Shown here in pieces: positions 22,915 through 34,862 of a stretch of 64,000 nucleotides of DNA. Origin of the DNA: Prostheceraeus crozeri (lineage: Eukaryota; Platyhelminthes; Polycladida; Euryleptidae); the NCBI GenBank assembly GCA_907163375.1, contig CAJQUW010000879.1, positions 308,431 through 372,430 on the forward strand. The letters are read 5' to 3'. The position numbers were made by a program, and so were the translations under genes. Under the pieces are notes generated by a model, which was not told the origin of the DNA, made no database searches, and saw nothing but the letters and a program-made list of their open reading frames with translations. The first letter of the stretch is position 1. Each line of letters begins with the position of its first letter.

Positions 22915-23745
22915 GTAATTTTGAACCAAGGGTCATTAATAATTATTAATTGAATTGCCATTAATTGGTCGCAATTAATCGATTGCTGCTATCAAAATTG
23001 TAATTAAGTGATTGATGCCAACGAATAACTACAATTAATTGATTGGTGCAGTAGAATAACTACAGTTTATTGATTGCTTTGTTATGTAATGGGAATAGTA
23101 ATCAATTGACTGATAGCGTCATCACTCACCATCGTAAGAAAAACATTCCTCCTCCAAACATTCCACATGTATCTTATTCAATATAGTATTCAATATAAGA
23201 GAACGTATATATTATTCAGTAACCATTCAAACATGCCTTATTCACAAACTGATCGCTTTCAGGATGCTAGTCACGAACTATTTGATGTATGACGTATTTA
23301 GCATCTTTATATTACAATGCTTTTATGATATGTTTGAAACTCAACTATTTTATAAGTATGTTCTGTTCTATGTCACTTTTTTCAATGGCTGATTATCACC
23401 ATAGTTATCGTGAATGAACTTATGTCTGCAATAAAATTAAGAGTATAGCTTTGTATTGGATCTACTCAAGTTACCAAATTAATGATAAGCTATTATGTGG
23501 CTATTTAGATCCATGCTGCTCGTTAAGGTGAAATAACAGAGTGAAAAATTCAAAATCAAGAATTAGTCTATTCGAACGGTGATGACAAACAATTGCAAAA
23601 AACTAATTGATGACACCAATTGCCTGCAATAAATTGATTGTTCCAATTAAATAATTGCAATTAATTCATTGCTTCCTGTTGCAATTAAGATTAACTGATT
23701 GTTTGCCCAAAATAATTAAAAATAATTAGTTGTTGGTGGAAACAT
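22915..23745. repeat. AATTAATTGATTG-rich dispersed element
   Basis: Both ends (22915-23065 and 23580-23745) are made of variants of TGCAATTAATTGATTG in direct and inverted forms. The unique middle contains AAATTCAAAATCAAGAATTA and a following TCTATTCGAACGGTGAT, which match about 46815-46840. The composition of the ends resembles the subterminal repeat clusters of non-autonomous hAT-like elements, but no clear terminal repeat or target duplication was found. Related traces occur at about 46800-46890, 47990-48065, 55440-55580 and 56020-56060. Confidence 0.5.
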
Positions 23746-25917
23746 ATGCCGCAACCTGCACTTGAAAATGACTTTTATCTTAAAAATGCATGTTTTCGCA
23801 TTCGATCCCTGTTTATTCACGTGAGCCCTAAAACGTTTAAGTCGTATTGCTGCAACAAATGATTGTTGTTCGAGAGGTTCATGTGTGACTGCTTTCGTGT
23901 CACATGTTCAACTCATATGCCTGCAAAATCGAAGCATTATTTGACAAGTGGCATCAGAAAATGGAACATTTTACACACGAAATCAGGGTCAGAGAACAGG
24001 ATCAGTTAAAACTGGATCATGTTATATTCATAAGTGATGGAATGATTATTGAGCTCAGGAATGTTGAACGAAGTAGAGCCATTATTTAAAATATCGCAGC
24101 ATGTCACCAATCATTAAATAAGATTTATTGAAATCCATTTCTGCTTTTAGAACAGTAGATGCAATACGAAAAATGCGACGAGTGTACTTAAACGTTGTTT
24201 TCATTACAAACCACCACTCGTTGATATTTCCTGCATGATGCTGAATGAATTAAGTGCTAATAAAAGGGAAAGTTTGCAGAACAAATTTTTTGATGTCATA
24301 CAGTTGTCTATGCACTAAATTCATTCATTAAGGATGCATTAACGGATCTAAGTTAATACGGTGTTATCAAATGACTGAGTTCAATCGTGCAGTGGATCAG
24401 CATCAACGTATAGCAAATTTCAAACTATCCTGCCTATGAACTGCTTTTTATCGGATAAACTGTTTAATGCTAGATGAATGTTGTAATGTGCAAATTCTTC
24501 TACCAAGATATTGAAAATGAGGAAAATTTAATTAATGTATACATGGATCATCAGAAAAAGTGTTTTACTGCTTTGATATTTTATCTTCAACTGAAATAAA
24601 TCCGACACTCAAATACTAAAGGACTTCAACGAACATGCATACATTGGAAGCAATCCAACTTCGTGGACACGCTTTGCAATGACAACGACATCTAAACGAT
24701 GGTGACTTCCAGCCAAAATTTACTTTACATCGTAATACTATTGTGCTAACTTTAAATTGACATAGTCATTTAATAATTTTGCAAAAATTGCTTTATTCAA
24801 TTTTTCACCTTTTTATTGAACCCTAATAGTTTGGTGAACAAAAAATATTGATAAGTCAAATTATATTTGGTCTCGAAACATACCATTTAGCATCTCAAAA
24901 CATAATCTCTTTTGCAAATGCAAACTACTGTCGACAGGAGCTTCGATGAATCAAAATTTAATTATTTAATGCTATTTTTTTTCAGACAAAGAACTTTCCT
25001 TTATTTGGTGATCAAACATTTAGCTGTCTTGCTGATGGTTGTGTATCTTGCTTTCTTTTTCACTAATGAGAGCTCGATGTGAACTCAAGGCATCACACAC
25101 TGCTTTACATCTTCTTTCGTTTCGAGATGTCATTCATACATGAATGTTAAATTGACCATGAGTTTACTTGGAAATTTATTTCACCTGATGAAATCCCACG
25201 CATCTACTTATTTCCTGTACCACCGTTTGTCCTTCAAAGAGAACTTTACTATATTTTTATATTGTTGCAGAAAGACAAGATACGAGTGGAAAGCGTTACT
25301 ATAGTCCCCATCGTGAAGTCCTGACTGTAAGCTTAATCTCTAAATCGCTGTAGATTCTCGAAAACTGTATGCTTTTGTCAACATTGATTATGTGAATTCG
25401 AAAATAGATTATACTTGTGGTTGCGCTGCAAATTCAAATATCATTTTGAACGCTGGAAAGGCAATTGATTTTATTCATTGCAAATGAAACTTCAAATATA
25501 TTTTTAATATTGAAGCTCTTCTTTACAATGACGACATGTATCCTTGCGAATCATTTTGAATGATACTTTGGGTTGAAAGTTTAGATAGAGATTAACTGTG
25601 CATCCCACACGAAAGATGTAGTTACACAGGATGATGTTGATGCTGTACTGAATTTCTTTAAACAGCAATCAATTATCAATCTACATGTATGTTACAGAGC
25701 AGCGAGGAAGCAAAACAATTTCCAGCGAAACAAATACAGATACGCTAAATCGACTTGTTGATGCGAGTACACTCGAACTCCTCTGATACGGGCACCTTGT
25801 GACCGAGCAGGCCTGCCGACCCTATCTTAGGAAATTACAGCTACTATTCATTGCTTCTCATGTCCATTTATTTGCACGCAAATCGTGGTAGGATATCAGT
25901 AGGAACGATTATATGTA
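23746..25917. other. No gene seen
   Basis: AT-rich sequence without recognisable coding content. The open frame at 23904-24089 has no family motif and no supporting splice or promoter signals. Confidence 0.45.
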
Positions 25918-26071
25918 TAGGATATCACACTGATTGAAGTAGATAAACACTGAGAATCTACGAGTATCATAGGCTATCTATTCTCCATCTATCTATATAT
26001 AGGATAGATGGCTTATGATACGAGTAGATTTTCAAGCAGCGTTTATCTTCGGAAATCAGTGTGATATCCTA
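25918..26071. mobile_element. TA-flanked palindromic MITE
   Basis: The element proper is 25920-26069. It starts GGATATCACACTGATT and ends AATCAGTGTGATATCC, a perfect 16-bp terminal match, and is flanked by TA on each side (25918-25919 and 26070-26071). Almost the whole 150 bp folds into one imperfect hairpin: TAGATAAACACTGAGAATCT pairs with AGATTTTCAAGCAGCGTTTA and TATCATAGGCTATCTA with TAGATGGCTTATGATA. A TA duplication suggests the Tc1/mariner group, but the superfamily is inferred from that alone. Confidence 0.75.
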
Positions 26072-27002
26072 ATATATATGACCGATATCTTGAAGGGAAT
26101 AGAAATTCATAAAACTCAGCAAAAACAGAAAATGAAAACAGCATAAAAACTCAGAAATTCATAACACTGCAAATTTTGACAACATGAAAGACATGTTTAG
26201 TGGAACTTTCTCAAACTGTGTATTCAATGTCAAGTTTGAGAAGTAAGAGACAATGTGACATGAATCATCATAGTATGATACTTATTGTTGATAAATTATT
26301 GAAATTTGTTCAATTTACTAATTTATCATAGCTTTCAATATTTTACTATGGATCTATGTACCCAGTAGAATAAACGATAATCTACTAGTAGAATAAACAA
26401 TTATATTCTATCGTTAAATATCTACAATTCCACTGATATCGGTCTCATGCACATGTGTAATGCAGATACATACGTACATTTAGCTGGTTAAAAATTGCAT
26501 TGATCAATATTCAATAGTGCTCATTGTCTTGTGAACTAGGGGGACTCTTTGTATCAAAACAGGCTAATTAGCCGCTCTTAAAAACAGATTACTTGATTTA
26601 CTCTTTTCTGCATTTTTAAGTGTATTGTTTCAAATTGATTGATGCATTGAGAACTGTCTCCTCGGGTAAGCAAGTTTATAATCAATCAAAAACACGGTGC
26701 TGTATGCGGAAGATAAGACCGTTCTTAGTCCAGATAAATTTCTCTGAGCAGTGCAGTATCCTGTGTATCACCCCTTTGGAAAATGATGATCATGGAAACG
26801 AATCAGAAATTGTTGCACATTAAATTTTGTCAGTTGGTGACTGATGACTTTTTTCAACTCTATGATTAACTCGAGGATTAACTCTTTTTCCCGGGAGTTT
26901 CCAGTCTAAGTGACTTTCATAGGAAAATCTAGAACTATGTCAAAAGTCTGCATACTGGTTATCTTTGATTAATACGACTAGTCAGTTAAGACTCTGTTGA
27001 GA

Positions 27003-27005
<3 letters not shown>
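26072..27005. other. No gene seen
   Basis: AT-rich sequence. The open frame at 26620-26823 shows no recognisable domain. Confidence 0.4.

Positions 27006-27053
<48 letters not shown>
27006..27053. repeat. (CT)24 microsatellite
   Basis: A pure CT dinucleotide run of about 48 bp, followed at 27128-27170 by a second, interrupted CT-rich stretch. The open frame across it (27004-27218) is a repeat artefact. Confidence 0.95.
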
Positions 27054-27059
<6 letters not shown>

Positions 27060-27218
27060 CTTCGGAGACTGAGGATTGTTGTTTTCGATCAGGGCTACAG
27101 TACGCGAGACACACGGGGATCAAGCTTCCTCTCTCTCACGCACTCACTCAATCTCTCTCTCTCTCTCCTTCCACTCATTCTCTCAAGAATTGAAATCATA
27201 ACAGAAGAAAAATCCTGA

Positions 27219-28494
27219 AAATCCTGACATGTGGATCTTTATCGATTGCCTTCATGTGAATGACGTTGAGGCTTCATTAAAAACTGCTTTTCTACAACGG
27301 TCAATCAACTGTCCATTACTTGGCAAAGGAAGAGACCAAATTGATGCAACGTTCTAACAATAAGTTGTTCCTGGAGTTTTTCCTATGACAGGCGCGACAT
27401 GATTTAGAGAAGTTCCTTCCGATCTCTTTTTCTAAATAGAGTAATCAATGCCACAAAATTCCTTACGTTGAAGAAATAGTATCGTACCAATTACCTAGAC
27501 AAATTATTGAGGTAAACGTGAAGGATTTTATTAAGATAAGATGCTTTGTGGACAGATACGAATTAGTAGATCAATGTTGTGTTAGCGAATTACATAGAAA
27601 TTGATGATGAGAATGAGTTGGTTTCCTTGTAGGATAATTGTGCGACTTTTTCTTATTGTCTGATGAGTTAATAGAGTAAGATAGCAGTGTGGGAGGGCAT
27701 CAAATTGACTTCTTCTGATGATTTTTTGTTACGATGGTTTCATTTTGAGGTAAAATTATATTGATGAAGACAAGTCTAATTGATTGGTAAATGAATGAAC
27801 GAAAAACTGAGTGGAAAATAAAAGCATGCTTCAAACTGAAACAAGATATCAATATGGAAGATTAACTTTAGTTTTAAACAGCTCAGATTGAATATTTTTT
27901 GAAGCATTTACAACGTATTGCACAAAATTCTTTACTTTATAATATATGCCAAGTTTTATATCTATGGAAGCGTTACACGATAGCTCAATAAATGGAAGTG
28001 ACATCAAAAGATACTCAAGTATTGATTAACAATCCATTTGTCTTGATAATTGTAATAATATTTGATGAAAACGATAAATGTAATGTCGTTACAAAATATG
28101 CATTTTTTGTCAACCCCTATAGATCAGCAAACTTTCACTATCTAAATAGCCGTTATAAATTTTGAGTTGCAAAAATTCTCCAGTCCATTTTGCATTATTT
28201 GCACAACTTCGAAAAGTGTGGTTGCCCTCAAGATACGGATTGGAGGGTCTACATGTCTTGGTGTGATCTTTACTTCTGTATTCATACCCAGATATGTGTA
28301 ACATCTCCGTGTACCTTGAGAAAAAAATCATCTAAATCGAAAAAAGGTCCGCCCGAAAAAGTCTGCCACAAGATTACTGACTGCCAGCTCGACTGAGCAA
28401 ATACAGATAAAAAAATATGTAGATAAGAAAAATATCCACCTACTTGAACTATTCAAGCACAAAATGTGTTGACATTCGCAGACCATCTACCAAA
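27219..28494. other. No gene seen
   Basis: Unassigned AT-rich sequence with chance open frames on both strands near 28110-28396. Confidence 0.4.
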
Positions 28495-28499
28495 GTTCA

Positions 28500-28560
28500 G
28501 TTTTCACTTGATAATGGTTGTAGCATCACCCGAAACGTCGTGACTTCATCTTTTTTTAAT
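28500..28560 (+). other. Penelope-type tail motif (hammerhead-like)
   Basis: CACTTGATAATGG, a short GGT/ACC hairpin and CCGAAACGTCGTGAC (28530-28544) follow one another. This repeats the arrangement at the 3' end of the Penelope-like copies at 5-6.6 kb, and in those elements it corresponds to a hammerhead-ribozyme-like core (CUGAUGA, stem, GAAAC). The CUGAUGA half is degenerate here. It suggests a lone, decayed Penelope-like tail; no GIY-YIG sequence was found upstream. Confidence 0.4.
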
Positions 28561-31500
28561 TTTCCAATACATCTTCTTATTCAGTTTGGTATATCCACCA
28601 TAGATAAATCGATCAAGTCTATGAACAGTAATGTGTTAGGCGATATGAGCCTCAACAATACCTCAATTATGAGCACACGGTAAAGCCAGGACATCGAAAC
28701 GTATGACAGTGTGTTGCGCAGTCAGCTTAGCTTGTTCAGTCATTTACGTGTTATTGGATATTTTGTCTGGGATCTGGTGTGGTAGAATCTTGCCAGTTTC
28801 GCTCCACGCTTCTTCTGGAGCGACTCCGCTCCCAGATAAAAATTAGCTATCAAAATGATGTTCGATGTCGATCAGCTTTGTAGTCACTAACTCACAACAT
28901 TGGCAAATTTATTAAACTAGACAGCTACACTTGTATGCCGTGCGGCAGCTACTGCATAGCACACGGCATTATGGTTGCATCTTGTAATTAGCTGCCATAC
29001 GGGTCTTGCATGTAGCACACCATAGCTTCCTAACAGTATTAATTTAATTATATCTTTCATTATATTAACATTGAAACTAATATACTGCTTCCAATTATTC
29101 TACTGGACATCGTTTTGTCATCTACTATTCGTCTGATGCTGTGTGATCGCTCAAAATTGACTCCTTGAATTTCTCCCTATACTACAAGAAAAAGTGCCAC
29201 CACGAATTATCATAATCATGAGTAGCAAGGTCCATGACATCCATCCACCGTACTCACATCAGATGGCAGTACTCGTTGATATGATGACTAAGTGAAGCCA
29301 GGAAATATTATCAATCTACTCACTGATTTCTAAATTGTACGTCGCATTATTGCATTTGGCAGTACATTATTTAGGCCTACTCCACGTAACTATACATACT
29401 ATTTTCCAATCACTTCGAAGTTACTTCGCTGTACTCCAGCCTCATATCCACTCTGCTCTGCTCAGTTTCAAGCCATTTCCCACTCCGCTTCAACTCCGCT
29501 CCGATGCCCGCTCCGCTACAGATCCTTGATTTTTATTTATAAACTGTAGTTTAAGCGGCTTTCCCTACCCCTACTATCGAGCCATAGTAGAGCGAAATAC
29601 GGCGCATATGGCTTCCCTGGAATATCATGCTTCAAATTGTTCCACATTGTGAGCAGTCTGTGTCTAGACTGATAACCAGAATTGGAAATCGGGACGAATT
29701 GTCAAATGATTTGCACTAATGGCTGTTAGTGCAACCAAAACCATGGATAATCAAAACTTTATTTTAATATTCAGTATTGTAGCGTCTTGAACTTCAAATT
29801 CATCCTGGATTTGAACTTCCATTCAATTTTGCTGTGATTTAGCCTTGACCGTCTGTGATTCTTGTATGTAGAATTCTGATAATTCTCATATTCAATAATA
29901 AAATTGTACTTAAATTGTCTCAGTGCATTTGTTTAATCAAAGTTCGGGTAAACTCAAGCAGATGAGAATTGTAGCATAAAGATGAACCACGATTCACCTG
30001 TTTGACGATGATCATGAGAATAGATCGAAATATATCACATTAAATGTTGTTCTCATCTAATCATCAAGTATCAACAGACTTGGTTCTTCCCAAATTTATT
30101 TTATATAATGTCGAACGTAATGTCGAACCACGGTATCTTCACTCAATTTTAACTAATCCATGCAAGTCGAAATTGACTGAATTCAACCATAATTCGATTT
30201 TCAAACCTTTTAGGATGGTTAAATTAGCTCTTCATTAAATGAATTTATCCTCCACGTCTTAAGGTGCATGACATTATCAATTTTATAAACAATATCACAT
30301 CGAAATAGTTGGATAGAAGAACATTAAAGCAATTTTGGAAACCCATAATACATCGCTCTATTGATCATTTATGTCTGTTTAAAAATTGTTGTTTCATCAA
30401 TGTTTGTTCAAAATCCATGCAGTTGGATTTCCATTCGACTGGATTTTTTCGAAATTCATTCATCTGTATCCCATTAGATATAGTAACAGAAAGTCAAACA
30501 GCAACAAATAATTATTATATAAAACCAGTTCGCGGGAAATGTAGATTGAAGCTCTCCATGAGATGATTGTAACCCGATACTGCTAGTTACATGAGAAGTA
30601 TTTTACGTTTTTCCTCAAATTTATAACTGAAAAATAACGCCAGTTTTATAAGTTTCATTTTTCATCGACATATTGCCACAAACTCGCTTCGCTCACTGTG
30701 TGCGACACGCAAAATACAATAGGACAAGTATTTTTGCATAAAAATCTCAAACACAAATCACTACAGGCGAAATGCTTGGCGTTCATAGGACATGCGAATT
30801 CGAAATTTTTATAGTAGTAACCAAAGCAATTTTAAATAATAACAATTAAAAGAAAAAGTAATTCTTAGAACAAGTGTTCCTCCGATCCTCAACATACAAT
30901 TTTGGCTTCTTTCACCTGACTTCGAGCTGAGCAGTGGCATCGCAGGCTAAGAGGTGCTTTGCGATGGAGATCTGAGAAGCTACTTCTCAACAGGTTTGGG
31001 GTATTGCGGTATATTGAGGATTGAGCCGAAGTTGAACCCGTTCGCTCACCGAATAAGTCAAACACCGGCTGATACCCGGGAAACAATTGTCTCAGCTCAT
31101 TCAAATAAACGTTGGTTTGCACGCTATTAAGGCATTTTTGTCATTAAGAGCATTAGTCATTTAGTCAGACCGATCTGCAATCGAACAGAATAAATTAACA
31201 TAGGAATCACTCGGAAGTATTTGTTTTTCATTATAAAAGCTGCAATTTTCAAATTGATATCAAGAAAAACCGCCACTGTTTACGATGATTGTCTGGCCAT
31301 GCAGAAATGATTTCTTCAAAGTAGATCATTTCAGTTGGAAGTTCTGACGCATCCCCTGCAGGCGTTCTAGAACTGATTTCAAGGAAAATGCTTTTAATTG
31401 AAATAGAAATTCAAATTTTATGCGAAAACGTCAAAGAGAATATTTTATCTTCTAAATAATACGTGTAAATATCGTGTTTTGGATGTCGCTCTAGTATCTC

Positions 31501-31950
31501 ATACGTCACAGCTGTAATCACCTTTATTATCACTTCAAGGCACGAATATTTTGTTAGCCGTTCAAATTTTTCTTTGCAATTCATTCGCAAAGAGCACTTT
31601 TGTAACAATATGGTCTTTAAATAGCGAGGAGGGTGTATTGTATTCATGATCTTAACTAATCAGGTTTTTCCATTAAGTAAATTGGTAAATACAATATTTT
31701 TTGAATTATAGCTTTCATTTATGACTCAAATTTTAAGTTTAGCCGAAAGTGAATTAATAAGCCTAAATATCGAAATCAATTCTCAGTAATTTATCAGTTT
31801 CTTAATGCACGGTTCAAAATATCCTTGAATATTTTCAGAATTGGGTTCAAAAACAACTGGTGACTGGTGCTTTTAGTGTATTTGCTTTGCTTAGAAATCT
31901 CCAAGTAATGCCCTTATCAAAACTCAAATGTAAAGGCATCATCTCAATGT
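28561..31950. other. No gene seen; GCTCCGCTCC traces
   Basis: Mostly unassigned sequence. Two blocks with ACTCCGCTCC-type strings (28800-28832 and 29445-29520), each followed within 20 bases by an AT-rich TTTTTAT/AAAAATT segment, look like ends of one non-autonomous element, but the boundaries are unclear. An open frame on the minus strand at 30889-31122 is less AT-rich than its surroundings but shows no family motif and begins with GTG. Confidence 0.35.
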
Positions 31951-32060
31951 TCCTTTTCATAGAGGGTCGAGGAACTTGATCCGACCACAACTCGTCTGGC
32001 TAAGGTTCGAACACAAATCAGCTAGAAAGTTAGGCAAGTGCTCGCACCATCTTCCATATC
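31951..32060 (-). mobile_element. tRNA-derived SINE copy (minus strand)
   Basis: On the minus strand this reads as a tRNA-like head with a good B box, GTTCGAACC (32004-32012), then TTAGCCAGACGAGTTGTGGT and CGGATCAAGTTCC and a short A-rich end. It is matched by the inverted copy at 32108-32226. The pol III A box is weak. Confidence 0.55.
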
Positions 32061-32107
32061 TGTGTTATACATAGAACACATGGGCCTTCATCATTCCTTC
32101 ATTTGTG

Positions 32108-32226
32108 TCGCCTGTCAGGCGGCGTGGATAGAGCTCGTGCTTAGCTTTCTAGCTTGCGTTTTAATCCTGGTCAGATGAGTTGTGGTCAGATCAAGTTTCT
32201 TCAACTGTATGAAAAAAAGAAAAATA
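32108..32226 (+). mobile_element. tRNA-derived SINE copy (plus strand)
   Basis: Plus-strand partner of the previous copy. A tRNA-like head (GGCGGCGTGGATAGAGCTCG) is followed by TTAGCTTTCTAGCTTGCG, a degenerate B box (GTTTTAATCC), the shared GATGAGTTGTGGTCAGATCA tail and a terminal A-rich run. The two copies are separated by about 50 bp in inverted orientation and differ at several positions, so they are independent old insertions or a decayed duplication. Confidence 0.55.
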
Positions 32227-32257
32227 AGACAATGCTATTGTATGGGATAAACGCAGA

Positions 32258-32345
32258 TTATATATGGTAATATATAATGGTATAATATATACCATATATA
32301 ATATTATATAATACATAATATGGGAATAAATATGGTAATAATATT
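32258..32345. repeat. AT-rich palindromic sequence
   Basis: Alternating TATATGGTAATATATAATGG-type words and their complements make an imperfect inverted repeat. It could extrude as a cruciform. No gene. Confidence 0.6.
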
Positions 32346-32959
32346 TTTTTCATATAATGATCTGTCTCAAGACGCAGTCAAATAACATGTTTTATTCAAC
32401 ATTGACGTATTCAGTTCTAACTTTTTCGTAGAATGAATTAAGAAGCACCAACGGAAAATTAGTTGACATTCGGATGGATAAAATAGTTGATCGGCACTGA
32501 AAGAGCTGAAGAAATTGAACCAATCAACCGGCGAATTCGTTTAAATAAACAGGAACTGTATGCATTTTATATATGTGCAAAATAAACCTTACTGACCCGC
32601 GGGGTATATGATTTTTTGCAATTTTAGTACTCAATTCGTGCGCGTGTTCTATTCGAGGGCGGGATGGTATGAACTAATTTTAAGTTACTCTCGATTTCCT
32701 ACTTAAAATAAATACATACTCTCGATAAGGCGGACTGCGAAAAGGAAGAAATCGAAAGGGAGGATGATTGTTGTTCATTGTAAATGAACAGTGCTAGTCG
32801 AGCAATTTCCAATTCCATTATTTCTTTAATTATGATAGGACGTGTTATGCATGATTAAGATAGCTGTGTAGATGTTCTTTCTAGATATTGCGATGTTTGA
32901 AACAAACACCGGAGGCAAATGAAATGATCATGACATGCTATGTTGATTATTTCGAAATA

Positions 32960-34062
32960 CAGAGCTGATCATAAAAAACGGACCACCTAAACTTCGCTGA
33001 AATTCAATCGATTCTCATGTCTTTCAATCGCATCACACAGCAACGTGCTATACATTATTCGAGAGCTCGCATTCTCAGCTTTAAAATGAGCTATGATAGA
33101 TATGCATCCCTTACTGCATGTGCTGAGCAGTACTCAAAATATGAAAGTCGCTTTATTTAAAAGTTGCAATTTTTCAATAAGAAAGTATGTATGAAAATTA
33201 TTTAGGCACGGAGGGAATGAGTATTTTCTGGGATCTCTTTTGATATACTGGTTATAAAAATCGGTGAAGCAGGAGACAATTAGTGATATCGTGAAGTTAC
33301 CATAAAATCATAACTCTTTCGACTGAAAATGTCATATTCTCACTTTTTCATCAAAATGTTCATGCTTTGCATCTCCAGAATCCTTGCGATGTGAAGAATG
33401 CGACTGTGCACGGTTTATTCAAATAAGTTCAATAATTCTTTTTCAAACTTCTTCAACATTTTTTCTCATACCGCTGAAGTGTACTAACACCATTTTATGT
33501 GAACGAATGCTGAAAACAAAACAATTAGCGAAGGCATGTCTTTGTTCTGTCATGGTGACATCAGATTGTTTACTTTTTACACTTGTGTAATTTCGCGGTA
33601 ATGAGAAAAATATTGAAGAAGTTTGAAAAAGAACTATTGAGCCTATCTGCATATTCGCACTCTTCACATCACAAGGATTCTGAAGATGCCAAACATGAAC
33701 ATTTTTGATGAAAAAGTGAGAATATGGCATTTTCAGTCGAAAGAGTCATGATTTTGTGATAACTTCACGATATCACTAACTTTCTCCTACTTCACCGATT
33801 TTTGATGACCAGTATATCAAAGGAGATCCCAGAAAATGCTCGTTCCCTCCGTGCCTGAATAATTTTCATACATGTTTTCTTATTGAAAAATTGAGTACTG
33901 CTCAGCGCATGCAATAACGGATGCAAATCTATCATAGCACATTTTAAAGCTGAGAGCTCCCGAATGATGTATGGCACGCTACTGTGCAACACGATTGGAA
34001 GACATGAGAATCGATTGAATTTCAGCAAAGTTTAGGTGGTCCGTTTTTTATGACCAGCTCTG
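32960..34062. mobile_element. 1.1-kb fold-back (palindromic) element
   Basis: The left arm (32960-33470) and right arm (about 33600-34062) are reverse complements separated by a ~130-bp loop. The outer ends are CAGAGCTGATCATAAAAAAC and the complementary GTTTTTTATGACCAGCTCTG. Outer bases pair with coordinates adding to 67022 until a 6-bp indel near 33068; further small indels leave the left arm about 48 bp longer. No coding capacity is seen; open frames inside are mirrored by the palindrome. No target duplication was identified. A single-arm relative lies at 16757-17112. Confidence 0.85.
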
Positions 34063-34216
34063 TTGTTTGAATAATAATTATTATTGACAGACCTCGTTGA
34101 ACAATGTTAAAACACCAATGGCAGCAAATTTTTAATAAAACATGCAAGAATCTCTTTACTTATGAATTTAGACGCGGTTTCTGTTTGAGAGCAGGCTGTA
34201 TTCGAGGGCAGTGTCT

Positions 34217-34239
34217 ATTCGAGAAAATGCGGTATTCCC
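34217..34239 (-). repeat. ATACCGCATTTTCTCGAATA terminal motif
   Basis: On the minus strand this reads GGGAATACCGCATTTTCTCG followed by AATA. Nearly the same string occurs on the plus strand at 49641-49660 (TACCGTATTTTCTCGAATAT). I recognise this string as typical of the end of a DNA transposon found in many invertebrate genomes. The fold-back element at 32960-34062 probably inserted next to or inside this older element. Confidence 0.45.
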
Positions 34240-34471
34240 AGACTTGAACAACATTTTTATCAGTAATAAGTGATACCATATATGTGAAAATTGAAGTTTC
34301 GAAATTATATCGACTTAATGAAGAGCAAGGAACTTTTGTTATTTCTGATCTTGAATTCTAGAGAACGACAGTAAAGTAATATCAGTCATTCTGAAAACAA
34401 AAGCTTTAGAAATATTGAAAATGATATCTTCATTCTAAACAGCTTTTCGATAACCTTGTCGCGGGAACATA

Positions 34472-34862
34472 ATGGCTCCTTTGAAAGAGAGTTACAGAAG
34501 GATTTTTTGTCAAATACCTACCTCCTTACCCCTTGTCAACATGACTATAATAGGTTTAGCTTTTATTTTAGGAATTATTTGTCACATTGTTATAACAAAA
34601 TTTTCTTACAAAGGCGCAGATGTTAAATTCCCGACAGGCTTGATTCTAAATAGACTTGAGTACTTGATGACGGTAAATTAAGGGGATTTTTCTTGCCTGA
34701 ACATTCTGCATATTTATTGCTCTGTCTCTGTGACAGCTCAAGTTTGCCAGATGACATTTATTATCTGAATAATGAATAACTGGATAATGAAATATTTCCC
34801 TTTTTCAGGAAAATGTAGGCATAGTACATACTTCACAAAGTAGCTCAGTGTCGATCAAATAG
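34472..34862 (+). CDS. Candidate two-exon gene for a small membrane protein (84 residues)
   Basis: Exon 1 (34472-34672) starts at an ATG with a favourable context (A at -3, G at +4) and encodes 67 residues. A clear membrane segment follows a charged N-terminus: LVNMTIIGLAFILGIICHIV, residues 21-40. The exon ends at ACG followed by a GTAAAT donor. A polypyrimidine acceptor TTTCCCTTTTTCAG ends at 34808. Exon 2 (34809-34862) keeps the frame: ENVGIVHTSQSSSVSIK and a stop, giving 84 residues in all. The intron would be 136 bp. Unspliced, the frame stops three codons after the donor, so the open frame alone is only 69 codons. I do not recognise the family. A possible 5' acceptor (TCTAAACAG) lies about 30 bases before the ATG. 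It could be a real small gene, a fragment of a larger one, or chance. Confidence 0.35.

Noticed and set aside
26997-27218. Open frame rich in LSLSLS
   Set aside because: It is a translation of the CT microsatellite at 27006-27053 and its CT-rich neighbour.
30889-31122. 77-codon minus-strand frame, less AT-rich than its surroundings
   Set aside because: It begins with GTG, has no recognised motif and only a weak possible acceptor. It could be an exon but the evidence is too thin.
33384-33730. Opposed open frames in the loop and arms of the fold-back element
   Set aside because: They mirror each other because of the palindrome and have no protein features.
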